Shown piece by piece: positions 24,889-35,035 of a stretch of 64,000 bases of DNA. The translations under genes were made by a program, and so were the position numbers. The notes under the pieces were generated by a model, which saw nothing but the letters and a program-made list of their open reading frames with translations, had not been told where the DNA came from and did no database searches. Source of the stretch: Candidatus Rifleibacteriota bacterium (GTDB taxonomy: Bacteria; Muiribacteriota; Ozemobacteria; Ozemobacterales; Ozemobacteraceae); assembly GCA_015232575.1 (NCBI GenBank), contig JADFZL010000025.1:1264-65263 (forward strand), in the 5' to 3' direction. How positions within the stretch are numbered: the first letter of the stretch is position 1; every line of letters starts with the position of its first letter.

Positions 24889-27501
24889 TCAGTTCTCCAA
24901 ATTTTCTTCTGATGAAGTCGCCACAAGCTTTCTTACATCAGCAGCACAATCAAGGGTAAGAGCTTTCTGTGCAAGTGCTCTGCATGATTGAAGGTCGAGC
25001 TTTCTCACAAGTGCTTTTACCGAAGGAATCACTGGAATACTTACGCTTAATTCATCTACTCCGAGGCCTAACAATATCGCGACTGCTGAAGGATCGCCTG
25101 CAACTCCGCCGCAAACACCGACTTTTCTTCCGTATTTTCTTGCAGAATCAACAGTCTGAGCGATAAGTCTGAGGACCGCGGGGTTCAGCGCATCTACTTT
25201 AGAAGCCAGCATCGGATGTCCTCTGTCCATTGCGAGAGTGTACTGCGTTAAATCGTTTGTACCAATTGAAAAGAATGCGGCTTCGCGGGCAAATATGTCT
25301 GAAAGAACTGCTGCTGCCGGAACTTCAACCATAATTCCTGTTGGAACTGGAGCAATGCCAAGCGATTTTGCCTCTTCCTTAAGCATGCCATCTGCAAAGC
25401 GCCATTCAGAAAGCATCGAAATCATCGGAAACATAACGAGTATTTTTCCCCTGGATGACGCTCTGAGAATCGCTCTTATCTGCGTTCGCAAAATTTCCGG
25501 ACGATTAATGCCAACTCTTATACCGCGTTCACCAAGGAAAGGATTCTCTTCCCGGGGAATCGGAAGATAAGACAAAGGCTTGTCACCGCCGACATCAAGC
25601 GTTCTTATGATAAGAGGTCTATCAGAACCTAATTTTCCTGCAATACTCGAATAAATATCAGTTTGCTCGTCTTCTGATGGTGGATTTGAGCGGTTCAGGA
25701 ATAAAAATTCTGAACGAAGCAATCCAACACCATCACCGCCGGTTTTAACCAGTTCATCTGCATCTGAGGTTCCGCCTATGTTGGCGAAGATCTCTATATG
25801 GGCTCCATCTTTTGTTATGGCTTTTTCTGTTGAGCTGCGAAGGTCTTTCTGTCTTATCTCGTTCTGCTTCAACTGCCGGCTTTTAATTAATTCAATTTCA
25901 TTCTTCTCTGGATTGATCTTTAAAAAACCTTTTCCGCCATCGAGAATGACCATTGTATTATTGGGAATTTCAAGAGCACGCGCTTCGATTGCAGCGATGG
26001 CTGGAATTCCCAGAGAACGTGCAAGAATAGCAACATGTGAAGTTGCACCTCCTGCAACCGTGCAGAAACCAAGTACTTTCTTCCGATCAAGAGATGCTGT
26101 GTCAGAGGGCGTCAGGTCTTCTGCAATCAAAATGCAGTTATCGGGAAAATCAGGCATTTTTTCACACTTTCCTGTAATTATCGCGAGGACTCTGTTTCCA
26201 ACATCCTTTAAATCATTAGCTCTGGCAGCAAGAAGTTCATTGGACATTTCAGCAAGCCGTGATGCCTGTGATGAAAAAGCATTTTTCCAGGAGTAGGCTG
26301 CGCTTTTACCTTTTTCAATGAGACTTTCAGCTATTTCAATCAGATCCGGGTCTTCAAGGAGTTCAATATGCGCAGCAAAAATTGCTGCTTTTCCGGGATC
26401 TGCAGTGGCCATAAGATTATCATGCAAAGCTTTTATCTGTGCCTTACCGTTTTCGAGGGCATCAAAAAGGCGCGTTCTTTCGGAATAGGCTCCATCACCG
26501 TTTTCCTGGACTTCAATATTACATTTTTTCAACTGGTGAGCTACTCCAATAGCCAAACCGCCAGATGCGCTGACACCCGAAAAAATGCTTTCATCAGAAA
26601 GCTCTTTGCTTATAACTTCAGGTTTAAGGTCAGTCCTTTTTGCTGACTCAAGGGGTTCATGAGCGATTTCTTCTCCAAGTCCGGCAGAAAGTGCCGGGGC
26701 AATCACGGAATTTGCTTCACGTGCATCTGGACCCTCAGATTCAATAAAAACCTTATCTCCATTTTTTACATCAAGTGCCAGAATTGAGACAACGCTTTTG
26801 GCGTTTGCAACAGAGTTTTCACGCCTCAATCTGATTTCTGACTTATATCTTTTTGCAATGCAGACTAATGCTGCTGCTGGTCTTGCGTGCAGTCCTGAAG
26901 GATTGGGAATTACAATTGCTTCAGAAACAACAGCCTGAGACGACAATTCTTTCTGAATTGCAGTCTCAGAATCAGCCTGTTTTTTACTGCCAGCAAGCGT
27001 CAATTCAATAACTGGGTCTTTTCCGCTGTTAACAAACCCGCTGAAATACTTTATGCTTCCTATCCGCTCAGAATTTGTAATAACAATTTGTGTAAGCAGA
27101 CTCTTTGCATTTGTTGCAAGATATTCTGCGTCAAAAGTCATCAGCGATTCGCCGCATCTGACCTGTTCTCCAGTTTTTTTATTATTGCTGAAACCACGGC
27201 CTTTAAGTTTTACCGTGTCAAGGCCAATGTGCATCATCACTTCAATTCCGCTGTCAGTTTCAATTGTAAGTGCATGTTTTGCGGAATGCACCTGTGTGAT
27301 TTTTCCTTCGCATGGTGCAAGAAGCTCGACACTGACCGGGTCAATCGAAATTCCATCACCAACCATTTTTTGCGCGAAAACCGGATCTGGAATCTGCTCT
27401 ATCGGCATCAGAACACCAGATAAAGGAGCAATCAATAATATTTTTCCATTATCCTGCTTTTTCCCTCTTGAATCTGATTTAACTTTTTCCTGCTCAGCCA
27501 T
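24889..27501 (-). CDS. Fused PTS protein EIIA(Glc)-HPr-Enzyme I
   Basis: 870 residues carrying the whole soluble phosphorelay. EIIA(Glc) spans about 20-165 with His76 and active His91 (VMMHIGLDTV). HPr spans about 193-280 with active His205 (GLHARPAA) and the regulatory Ser236 (NAKSVVSIL), exactly 31 residues later as in free HPr. Enzyme I spans about 305-870 with phospho-His489 (GGATSHVAILARSLGIPAI) and the PEP-site cysteine in KVGVCGGVAGDP. Phosphate would flow from PEP through EI and HPr to EIIA and then to the EIICB partner three bases downstream. The preserved HPr serine makes it a plausible target of HprK (4042). No separate ptsH or ptsI is in this window. GGTGG precedes the ATG. Confidence 0.95.
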   Translation of the reverse strand: MAEQEKVKSDSRGKKQDNGKILLIAPLSGVLMPIEQIPDPVFAQKMVGDGISIDPVSVELLAPCEGKITQVHSAKHALTIETDSGIEVMMHIGLDTVKLKGRGFSNNKKTGEQVRCGESLMTFDAEYLATNAKSLLTQIVITNSERIGSIKYFSGFVNSGKDPVIELTLAGSKKQADSETAIQKELSSQAVVSEAIVIPNPSGLHARPAAALVCIAKRYKSEIRLRRENSVANAKSVVSILALDVKNGDKVFIESEGPDAREANSVIAPALSAGLGEEIAHEPLESAKRTDLKPEVISKELSDESIFSGVSASGGLAIGVAHQLKKCNIEVQENGDGAYSERTRLFDALENGKAQIKALHDNLMATADPGKAAIFAAHIELLEDPDLIEIAESLIEKGKSAAYSWKNAFSSQASRLAEMSNELLAARANDLKDVGNRVLAIITGKCEKMPDFPDNCILIAEDLTPSDTASLDRKKVLGFCTVAGGATSHVAILARSLGIPAIAAIEARALEIPNNTMVILDGGKGFLKINPEKNEIELIKSRQLKQNEIRQKDLRSSTEKAITKDGAHIEIFANIGGTSDADELVKTGGDGVGLLRSEFLFLNRSNPPSEDEQTDIYSSIAGKLGSDRPLIIRTLDVGGDKPLSYLPIPREENPFLGERGIRVGINRPEILRTQIRAILRASSRGKILVMFPMISMLSEWRFADGMLKEEAKSLGIAPVPTGIMVEVPAAAVLSDIFAREAAFFSIGTNDLTQYTLAMDRGHPMLASKVDALNPAVLRLIAQTVDSARKYGRKVGVCGGVAGDPSAVAILLGLGVDELSVSIPVIPSVKALVRKLDLQSCRALAQKALTLDCAADVRKLVATSSEENLEN

Positions 27502-27586
27502 TATTATCCACCCATTTCATTATTATCCAAAGTTCTAATCGTATATACTCAACAATCAGCGGGATAGAACCCTCATTCCTATACTT

Positions 27587-28540
27587 TTAAATAACCCTTA
27601 TTGCAAAAGTTGGACAATCTTTTGCACAATATCCGCAAAGGATACAATTTGATTCATTTATTTGCAACTTTTTGTCAATAATCTTCAGCGCATTCTGCTG
27701 GCAGAGTTCAACACATTTACCGCAAGCCACACACAAAGCTTCGTTAACAAAAAGTTTTCTTTCCTGTGCAGCAATTTTCTTTTCAAATTCAACTGTGACA
27801 TCCAAACCGTTAAATATTGAACAGTTCATCTCAACTTCACTTTTAGAGGTCATTCCAACGCATACTGAATGAATATTCGAAATTGAAGAGATCCATTTCA
27901 GGGCTTCAGAAGCCTCGTGTCGAAGATGACCACCGCCCATGGGCTTCATTGCATAAATACCTTTACCTGATTTCACTGCCCTGGCAATATTACTCAGCAT
28001 TTCATCGCGAGTTCCATCAATGTTTCCGATTCCAGCCATGTTGATTATCGGATGAATGATATCTAACTCACTTATTGAAGACAGATACGCAGTAGTTTTC
28101 ACCGAATGCGTGCTTGCTCCAACCGCTCTGATAACACCTTTTGCCTTTGCCGCAAGTAAAACATCAAATGCAGGTTTTCTCTGAATAAAAGCATTTTCAT
28201 CTTTTACTGCATGCATAAGAAAAATATCTATGATATCAATATTCATGACTTTCCTGAATTCTTCAATTGCGCTCTCCATTAGTTGAGCTGTTCCGGCAAT
28301 TGATTTTGTTGAAACGACGGGCTTTTCACCTTTCCACTGTGATAAGGCCATGCTAACCTGATTATATGAGCCATACATCTGTGCGGTATCAATAAAGTTC
28401 ACGTTTTTATCCAATGCAGCGAGAATAACTTCTGCACCGGCTTCAGTTGACAAACCACGTTGAAATGGGCTCATGGTAAGGGTGCCTATGGCAAGACGTG
28501 AAACAGATATTCCAGTATTTCCAAGTTTTTTGATTTCCAT
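27587..28540 (-). CDS. Aldo/keto reductase with C-terminal 2x[4Fe-4S] ferredoxin domain
   Basis: 317 residues. The N-terminal AKR barrel shows ISVSRLAIGT, the catalytic DTAQMY (Asp and Tyr), the VVSTKS lysine and FLMHAVKD histidine. The last 55 residues contain two cluster motifs, CVACGKCVELCQQ and CILCGYCAKDCP, each able to bind one 4Fe-4S cluster. Such ferredoxin-linked reductases are common in anaerobes and may pass electrons between NAD(P)H and ferredoxin. Physiological substrate unknown. AAAGGA precedes the ATG. It lies 86 bp upstream of the PTS genes on the same strand and could be cotranscribed, but no functional link is evident. Confidence 0.9.
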   Translation of the reverse strand: MEIKKLGNTGISVSRLAIGTLTMSPFQRGLSTEAGAEVILAALDKNVNFIDTAQMYGSYNQVSMALSQWKGEKPVVSTKSIAGTAQLMESAIEEFRKVMNIDIIDIFLMHAVKDENAFIQRKPAFDVLLAAKAKGVIRAVGASTHSVKTTAYLSSISELDIIHPIINMAGIGNIDGTRDEMLSNIARAVKSGKGIYAMKPMGGGHLRHEASEALKWISSISNIHSVCVGMTSKSEVEMNCSIFNGLDVTVEFEKKIAAQERKLFVNEALCVACGKCVELCQQNALKIIDKKLQINESNCILCGYCAKDCPTFAIRVI

Positions 28541-28675
28541 AAATGTTGTCCTTTATTGATACTGTTCGTTCTTAGTTTTGTTCTGTCCTCAATAAAAATA
28601 CAGAGCAGAATGTGTTTTTGCAAGCAGATTTTAAATATTGCGGAGAAACACATAAACATTGCTTTGCATTATGCA

Positions 28676-31600
28676 TTAAATGTTCAGTGAATATGCTGAC
28701 ACTGATTTGGTTTTGCCTTTTATGGGAGGAAGGTCAAGTTTTTCGAGTTTCTCCGATGCATCAAATAATGAAGAATTCACAAGCATTTTACGTGTTTCGG
28801 CTTCAAGAATAATATAACCGCCTGTTTTGCCAGAAGTTTTGCATGCAAGATCGCAGAGTCTTGAAGCCAGATTAACTGTATCTCCCAGGACAGTGTATTC
28901 GCTCCTCTGAAGTGAATTTCCAATGATTCCGGCAATAACAGGACCTGTAACAATTCCTATTCCGATGAAATCTGACATTCCAATCTCGGTTTCTTTTATT
29001 TTCCGGATCATTTCAACTGCGCTTTTTACAGCTGCAAGTGAAGCATCAGAGCCAGATGTAAATTTTGAATGATGAAATACTGCAAGAATCTTATCGCCGA
29101 TAAATTTATCAATTTCCCCATTGTTATTTCTTATAATACTGGACATACTTTCCAGGTACCTGTTCAGCAAAATAATTAACTCACCTGGTGGAACAGTGGA
29201 AAGTCTGTTTTTGAAACCAGACAAACCTGAAAACAATACCGTAACCTCAAGATTTTCACCTTCACGTGCGTTTTTTTCAAGAACTTCGTTTCCGGCGACT
29301 TTCCGGACAGACTCTGATACGAATTTTTGAAGGCGGATTCGCTCATTAACACCTGTAAGCATGGTATTAAAAGCTTTTGAAAGATTTTGAAATTCACTCT
29401 GTTTAAAAGCTGGCAGCATGTTAGTGTAATTTTCATGCATGACTTCCCTCGCTGAATTAATTAGAAAAGAAATTGGCTCAAGAAAGTTCTTTGAAAAAGG
29501 TATTATAATTATTGAAAAAAGCAGGAAAATAGAAACAAGAAACACTCTTGAGATAAATAATTCAGAATTAATATCTGAAAAGAATTCTGCAACAGGAATA
29601 TTCTGATAAAAAACTAAATTCTTTATTATCGAGCTGTTTTGAATTGATTTAAAGCTTTCATTGTTTTCCTTTCCTTCAAATAAAGAAAAAGAAGTATCGC
29701 TCAAAGCCGTTATTTTCAACATAAAATAATCTGAAAAACTTGCCAATCCCTCAACACGATAAGATATTTGATTCCCTTTCAAATCAGGAAGATAAATACA
29801 AAAAGGATATTCGGGTTGAAACAAAAGTTTGTCTTTAAATAATATATGCGCAGGCATTCTTTTTGCATTATACCGTGACGTAAAGAGAGTTCTATATATC
29901 TCATCAATTCCAATTTCAGCAATTAAAACAATTTGTGCAATAGTATTACTCTGTATATATCTATGGTAGAAGTATAATGTTTTATCACCAAGCATCGTCA
30001 TTTCAATTATGTCTGTCAAAGAATAAAGAATCCTTGAGACGTCTTTTGGCAGAAGAACCAGGCAGAACAATTTATTGAATTCCTCTAATATATAGTTCTC
30101 AAAATCATTTGATCTAATCTTTCCTGATTTGAGTTTACGCTTATGCAACTGATCTTTGGAGAGTCTTTTGTTTTCAATGCAAAGAGCTGATACAGAAACG
30201 ATTTTGTCAATAGTTTCAAGAAAGGAAAGAATAAGACATTTTCTCCAGAATCTTTTTTCAGATAAAGTGAATCCATCTACAAGATTTATTACAAGATTTT
30301 CTGCTCCGCATACTATTGGATATCTGGAATTAACCCCAATGTTCAGAAGCGAAGAATATAAATCTGTAATTAAAGATGTTGCTTTTGTGTTTGCAGTAGG
30401 GGAATCAGTATTATCAATGCTTGAAATAAAGCTCAGAAAGTTACTGTCGTCAAGCTTTTTATTGATAATTCCGCAATACCAGCCAAGATAAAGCTTGCTT
30501 TCGAGCTCAATTTGTTTGAAATCAATCAGCTGATTTTTCTGAATAAACAATTTCGAAAGTGCCTTCTGTTCATAAAAATTATTTTCAATTGTAAGCCAGC
30601 AGAAAATCAGCATTAATAATAATACTGAAATACAGGAAAACGATAATTTTGCTTTTAATGGAAAAAAGGTAAGTTTTCTGAATAATCCGCGCTGTATGAA
30701 GATCCAGAAACCTGAAGATAGCCACAGTATTCCAAAGATAACCAATAATAATTGAGAGAAGAATAATATATTCCCATATTGTTTTATTTTTTGTACAAGA
30801 ACAAGAAGACAACCATTTTCAGAAGGAATTTCCCGGGCAACAAAAATCAAGTCACCTTTTTTTCCGCTGGAGTTTCCCTTTTGAATAACAGAATTTAATA
30901 ATTCTTTATACTCTTCATTGGTCAGGAAATCACTGGACGCGAAGAGTTTTGTTAATTCACTTCTGCTGTTTATTCCAATCAAAGCCGAATGAATAGAAAT
31001 TCTTTCAAGGTTTTTGATCAGAATTTTTTTCCCTGTTTCAGGATTTATATCTTTTGGATCTGCAAAGAAAAAGAGAGCTGATTTCAAATGCTGGTTTGTC
31101 CTAAGAAGGTTCCAAAGATTTTCAGCTTCCGAAGTATTTTTCGTAGCAGCATTTTTTGAAAACATTGATATATCAAGAGGAATCCAGGTAAATAATTGAG
31201 GGCGATTCTCAAAAATAATCGGTTGCAGATTGCCTATTGATGATTGAATCAGTGGTTTGAAATCATCATTGGAAAAAAGCATTTTTGCTTCAGAATACAT
31301 ATCGCTCTCTTTAATCATGGAAGTAATTCTATTTCTAAAAGCTGATTGAAAAGCAAAAAATATTTTTTGCATGCGGCTTTTACTTGCTTTTACATTGACT
31401 CCCCCAGATGCAACGGAGATATTTTCAATTGAGTTTTTTTCCAACCGGTCTAAATCTTCCAGCTTATTATTACTTTCCAAATAGTACCATCCGGAGTTTG
31501 GAAAATTTTTGCACAAACTACTCATGAAATTTTCAAGTTCGCGTTTTCTATTGCTTTCATCACACTCATTTAATTTCAAAGCAAGATCTTTCAGATTTTC

Positions 31601-34600
31601 ATGCAGGAAAACAGAGATCTGAGTCTCTGGATTAATTGATTTTTCAACTTTTTTTGAAACATCCTCAAGTAATTGCGTTGATGTGGAAACAAGTCTAATC
31701 TGCTCAAAATTCTTTATTGAATTCAGATAAGAAAAAATCAGAAATACTGGTATCGTCCATACGATGAAGCATAGAAAATAGTACAATGCCTTTCCGTTGG
31801 AAAAACGATTTTCATAAAAGTCACTTTTCTCTAATGAACTTATTACATTTGTCTGTTGAAATACCAGTTTTTCATCTTCTATCTTTTCGTCCACTTGAAA
31901 AGATGGAATGTCTCTGTTCGATAATTCCCATGCCAATTTGTGATCAGAAGTGTACAAGGGTAGAAAGGAAAAATTGCTGGAAATTGTTTTTTTTATTTCA
32001 TCAGAACAGATAATATTAGTTTCAGTGGCATATTTAGAAAGATTCTCGAGTTCAACGGCACTTTGCATTTTTTCACCAAGCACCGTCATGTCAAGTTTTA
32101 CATTTTTATCACCTGTTATACCTGTAATAACTCTTCCAGATTCAATTCCAATTCCAATTTTGTATTCAAATAATCCGCATTTATTTCTTTTCGCATTAAT
32201 TCTTTTAAGATTGTCCATCATTTCAAAAGCGGCATTTACAGCCTGAATCTGGGCGTTATTGTCGCTTTTTACCGGAAAAATTGCCTGTATTGCATCTCCA
32301 ACATATCGTTCAATATCTCCGCCATGTTTATTTATTATTTCAGTCATTGCCTGAAAGTGAGTGTTCAAAAGAATAAACACATCTCTTGGATGATGCTTTT
32401 CTGAAATGGATGTGAAGCTGCGAATATCAGAAACAAGCAGGACAGCGTCATTTTCGGTTGGTTCACATTCAAGATTTGAATTTAACCCGGAAACAACTTT
32501 CAAAACCTGATTTGATACAAAACGGCTCATAGTGCGTTTTTCTTTCAGCCAACATATCATCTGGTTTAGAATTATCGATGCTTCACCTAATTCGTCTCCC
32601 TGAGATTCGTTTAGAAATGAGTCCAGATTGTTATCTGCGACTTTTTTCAGGCTGTTTATCATTTTTTGAATAGGCAGAGACATTTCATTGGATATTACTT
32701 TCAAAGTTGCCAAGGTAATTAATATCAGCATAATCAGTCCACCCAGGCTTTTTTTCCTTTCAGACAGCAGATGTTTGTGCAGAAGATCGAGAGAAATTCC
32801 AGATACAATCAAATATCCCGGCATTTTTTCACTGAAATACGTAACCCGCAGTTGATTATTTGATTCAATAGGAATTCCCCAGGGTTTTATCTGACTCTTC
32901 AGAATATCAATATCTTTTCTGCTTCCAGCCTGAGTTACTATTTCAAGATTATTTGTCTTGTTGAAGAACACCGAAAAAAATGGGTCCATTTTTCCAAGAG
33001 CTTTTCCGGAAATAATCAATTCAGATAAATTTGTACTGTACAATTCAGTATCTGAAATGGAATTTTCAGTTTCAAGAAAAAGATTTTGAACTGTTTTACT
33101 GAGAAAAGTGTTTTTATTTTCACCATATTTCCAAAATAAAATGGCAATATATGATAATTTCCCATCTTTATAAACACGGTTAAAATATCTTGAAAGGATG
33201 TTACTGCCTAAGTTGAAAGAATCAATTGAATCCGAAATGTGTGAAACGCTCCCTTTTATGTCAATCACTCCGGATCTTTTGTAACCTGAGACTTCATTTT
33301 CGAAAATATACTCTGAAATGCCTCTGTATGTTTCAACCAAAACGGATGCTATATCTTTTCTAACATGTTTACTAATCTCAATAATTTCATAGTCGTTAAT
33401 CGGAATAAACATCATTCCAACAAAATCAGCGCCGAAATTATGCAAATCCTTCTGAATCTTTTCCTTGAATAACAATTCATCAGGTTTAGACTGACTGCAT
33501 TTCTTCAGAATATTATTAATTTCATTTCCAGTTGTCAGATTGTGCAAATAGTGCCATATCTGTGTATCAATTCCTGTAACACTTGATTCAATCTTTTCAT
33601 TTATTTTTTTCAGTTCACCCTGTAAATGATTTTTCAGGTTGTACGCTTTTGCTCTGTAAAGTTTTTCGCCGACACTCACAACTATGGTAAAAGGAATTAG
33701 TGCAAGCACAAGGAAGCTTATTGTCAGGACAGATCCAATGTCCAAATGGAGAGAGAAATCTGTTGTCCTAAACAACAACAAATGCAGCAACCAGAACAGT
33801 ATGATCAGCGGAATAAACATGTCCGCAATGTTTTTCAGCAATGACTTCTCAGGCTTGTCTGGAGTCTGTACAAGTATGCCCAGAGATCCAAATACTGGAT
33901 CCATGGGCAATTGATACAACCATAAATCCGAATCCGAAAACACTTTCTGAAAATCCGGAAAAGACAACGATCCAATTCTTTCCTGCTTCAGAGGGCAATT
34001 CATAATAAATCTTTCTGGCAACTTCTTCAGCCATGGAATAATTGATGTTCTCTTTAATGACGGATGCACCCGGTAATCTGCTTTTTTATCAGTTCTGTCA
34101 GTCGGAAACTTTAATATTGCAGGTTTGCTTTTCTCTGTTGGAAAAATTATATTCCAGTTTGTAAACAGTGCATTAATAATGTTTTTATCAACATTCCTGG
34201 GAATCGGAAATAGAAGAAAATATACAGCAACAAGGCGTTTTCCGGAAAAGACAAAATTCCACGTCCCCACTGAAGCAGAATTCTCATAAAGACAGTAAAA
34301 TGCCTGTCCAGCCTCTTCATAATTGAAAACTTCAGCTGATATTCCCTTGCCAAGGAGATTCTGATACTTTTTAAGAAAATAGGGATCGTCTAATTTTGAC
34401 TCTTGATTGAAATATTTTTCAACGATTTCAGAAAACAGATCGCTGAAGAAATAGTTGTATTTTTTTTCAAAGCTTCTGGTTTTTAATAAAAAGGGTGTTG
34501 AATTTTGCTGAGAAAGATAGCCAGCCCATACTTTTGGTGCAGGAATATGTTTGATTCTTGTAGTGTTGAGAATATCGGTGAAGCGCTCTTCGAAGTCTGT

Positions 34601-34858
34601 CTGATCTTCAAAATAATTAGAGGGTGATCTGGCAATTTTTTGCCTGATAAGCCTTGAATATTCCTCACACCAGAATTCAAATCTTGTAACTTTTGAGAAC
34701 TTCGAGGCAAATTGAGAGGCATTTTCTGCCCAATCGGAATAAAGCTCTTTTTTTTGTATCGTTTCCAGTTCGACAGCATAATATTTCAGAATGAGAAATG
34801 GAGACAGTAAAAGAACAAGAAAGACTATCTGCAATAACAGTTTTTTAAAAAATTTCAT
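28676..34858 (-). CDS. Giant tandem class III nucleotide cyclase (two membrane-HAMP-cyclase halves)
   Basis: About 2060 residues from the ATG at 34858 (an in-frame TTG lies eight codons earlier). The protein is two similar halves. Each has an N-terminal membrane helix, an extracytoplasmic domain, paired membrane helices, a second extracytoplasmic domain, a last helix, a HAMP segment and a cyclase domain (about residues 805-975 and 1870-2045). Domain 1 keeps both metal aspartates (Asp in LVSDIRSF, about 811; Asp in RYVGDAIQ, about 855) but has Gln and Glu where catalytic Asn and Arg belong (GEKMQSAVE). Domain 2 has Gly at the first metal position (LFSGLSGF, about 1878) but keeps Asn and Arg (DTVNLASR, about 1996 and 2000) and the substrate Lys (DKFIGD). 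The residues are complementary, as in mammalian adenylyl cyclases. Product cAMP is inferred from Lys/Thr-type base selectors. Confidence 0.9.
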   Translation of the reverse strand: MKFFKKLLLQIVFLVLLLSPFLILKYYAVELETIQKKELYSDWAENASQFASKFSKVTRFEFWCEEYSRLIRQKIARSPSNYFEDQTDFEERFTDILNTTRIKHIPAPKVWAGYLSQQNSTPFLLKTRSFEKKYNYFFSDLFSEIVEKYFNQESKLDDPYFLKKYQNLLGKGISAEVFNYEEAGQAFYCLYENSASVGTWNFVFSGKRLVAVYFLLFPIPRNVDKNIINALFTNWNIIFPTEKSKPAILKFPTDRTDKKADYRVHPSLKRTSIIPWLKKLPERFIMNCPLKQERIGSLSFPDFQKVFSDSDLWLYQLPMDPVFGSLGILVQTPDKPEKSLLKNIADMFIPLIILFWLLHLLLFRTTDFSLHLDIGSVLTISFLVLALIPFTIVVSVGEKLYRAKAYNLKNHLQGELKKINEKIESSVTGIDTQIWHYLHNLTTGNEINNILKKCSQSKPDELLFKEKIQKDLHNFGADFVGMMFIPINDYEIIEISKHVRKDIASVLVETYRGISEYIFENEVSGYKRSGVIDIKGSVSHISDSIDSFNLGSNILSRYFNRVYKDGKLSYIAILFWKYGENKNTFLSKTVQNLFLETENSISDTELYSTNLSELIISGKALGKMDPFFSVFFNKTNNLEIVTQAGSRKDIDILKSQIKPWGIPIESNNQLRVTYFSEKMPGYLIVSGISLDLLHKHLLSERKKSLGGLIMLILITLATLKVISNEMSLPIQKMINSLKKVADNNLDSFLNESQGDELGEASIILNQMICWLKEKRTMSRFVSNQVLKVVSGLNSNLECEPTENDAVLLVSDIRSFTSISEKHHPRDVFILLNTHFQAMTEIINKHGGDIERYVGDAIQAIFPVKSDNNAQIQAVNAAFEMMDNLKRINAKRNKCGLFEYKIGIGIESGRVITGITGDKNVKLDMTVLGEKMQSAVELENLSKYATETNIICSDEIKKTISSNFSFLPLYTSDHKLAWELSNRDIPSFQVDEKIEDEKLVFQQTNVISSLEKSDFYENRFSNGKALYYFLCFIVWTIPVFLIFSYLNSIKNFEQIRLVSTSTQLLEDVSKKVEKSINPETQISVFLHENLKDLALKLNECDESNRKRELENFMSSLCKNFPNSGWYYLESNNKLEDLDRLEKNSIENISVASGGVNVKASKSRMQKIFFAFQSAFRNRITSMIKESDMYSEAKMLFSNDDFKPLIQSSIGNLQPIIFENRPQLFTWIPLDISMFSKNAATKNTSEAENLWNLLRTNQHLKSALFFFADPKDINPETGKKILIKNLERISIHSALIGINSRSELTKLFASSDFLTNEEYKELLNSVIQKGNSSGKKGDLIFVAREIPSENGCLLVLVQKIKQYGNILFFSQLLLVIFGILWLSSGFWIFIQRGLFRKLTFFPLKAKLSFSCISVLLLMLIFCWLTIENNFYEQKALSKLFIQKNQLIDFKQIELESKLYLGWYCGIINKKLDDSNFLSFISSIDNTDSPTANTKATSLITDLYSSLLNIGVNSRYPIVCGAENLVINLVDGFTLSEKRFWRKCLILSFLETIDKIVSVSALCIENKRLSKDQLHKRKLKSGKIRSNDFENYILEEFNKLFCLVLLPKDVSRILYSLTDIIEMTMLGDKTLYFYHRYIQSNTIAQIVLIAEIGIDEIYRTLFTSRYNAKRMPAHILFKDKLLFQPEYPFCIYLPDLKGNQISYRVEGLASFSDYFMLKITALSDTSFSLFEGKENNESFKSIQNSSIIKNLVFYQNIPVAEFFSDINSELFISRVFLVSIFLLFSIIIIPFSKNFLEPISFLINSAREVMHENYTNMLPAFKQSEFQNLSKAFNTMLTGVNERIRLQKFVSESVRKVAGNEVLEKNAREGENLEVTVLFSGLSGFKNRLSTVPPGELIILLNRYLESMSSIIRNNNGEIDKFIGDKILAVFHHSKFTSGSDASLAAVKSAVEMIRKIKETEIGMSDFIGIGIVTGPVIAGIIGNSLQRSEYTVLGDTVNLASRLCDLACKTSGKTGGYIILEAETRKMLVNSSLFDASEKLEKLDLPPIKGKTKSVSAYSLNI

Positions 34859-35035
34859 AACCAGAATATTATCACAATTCAAGAATATGCTAGAGTGCTT
34901 TTTGTAGGCCCAAAAATTCGCAAATATGGCGCGAAAGCGATTTATGTATTAAACTAAGTTCTATTATTTCTACTTAATTATCTACTAAAATACGTTCTAT
35001 TGCAAATTCTTTTTTGGAAACAATTAACCAAATGT

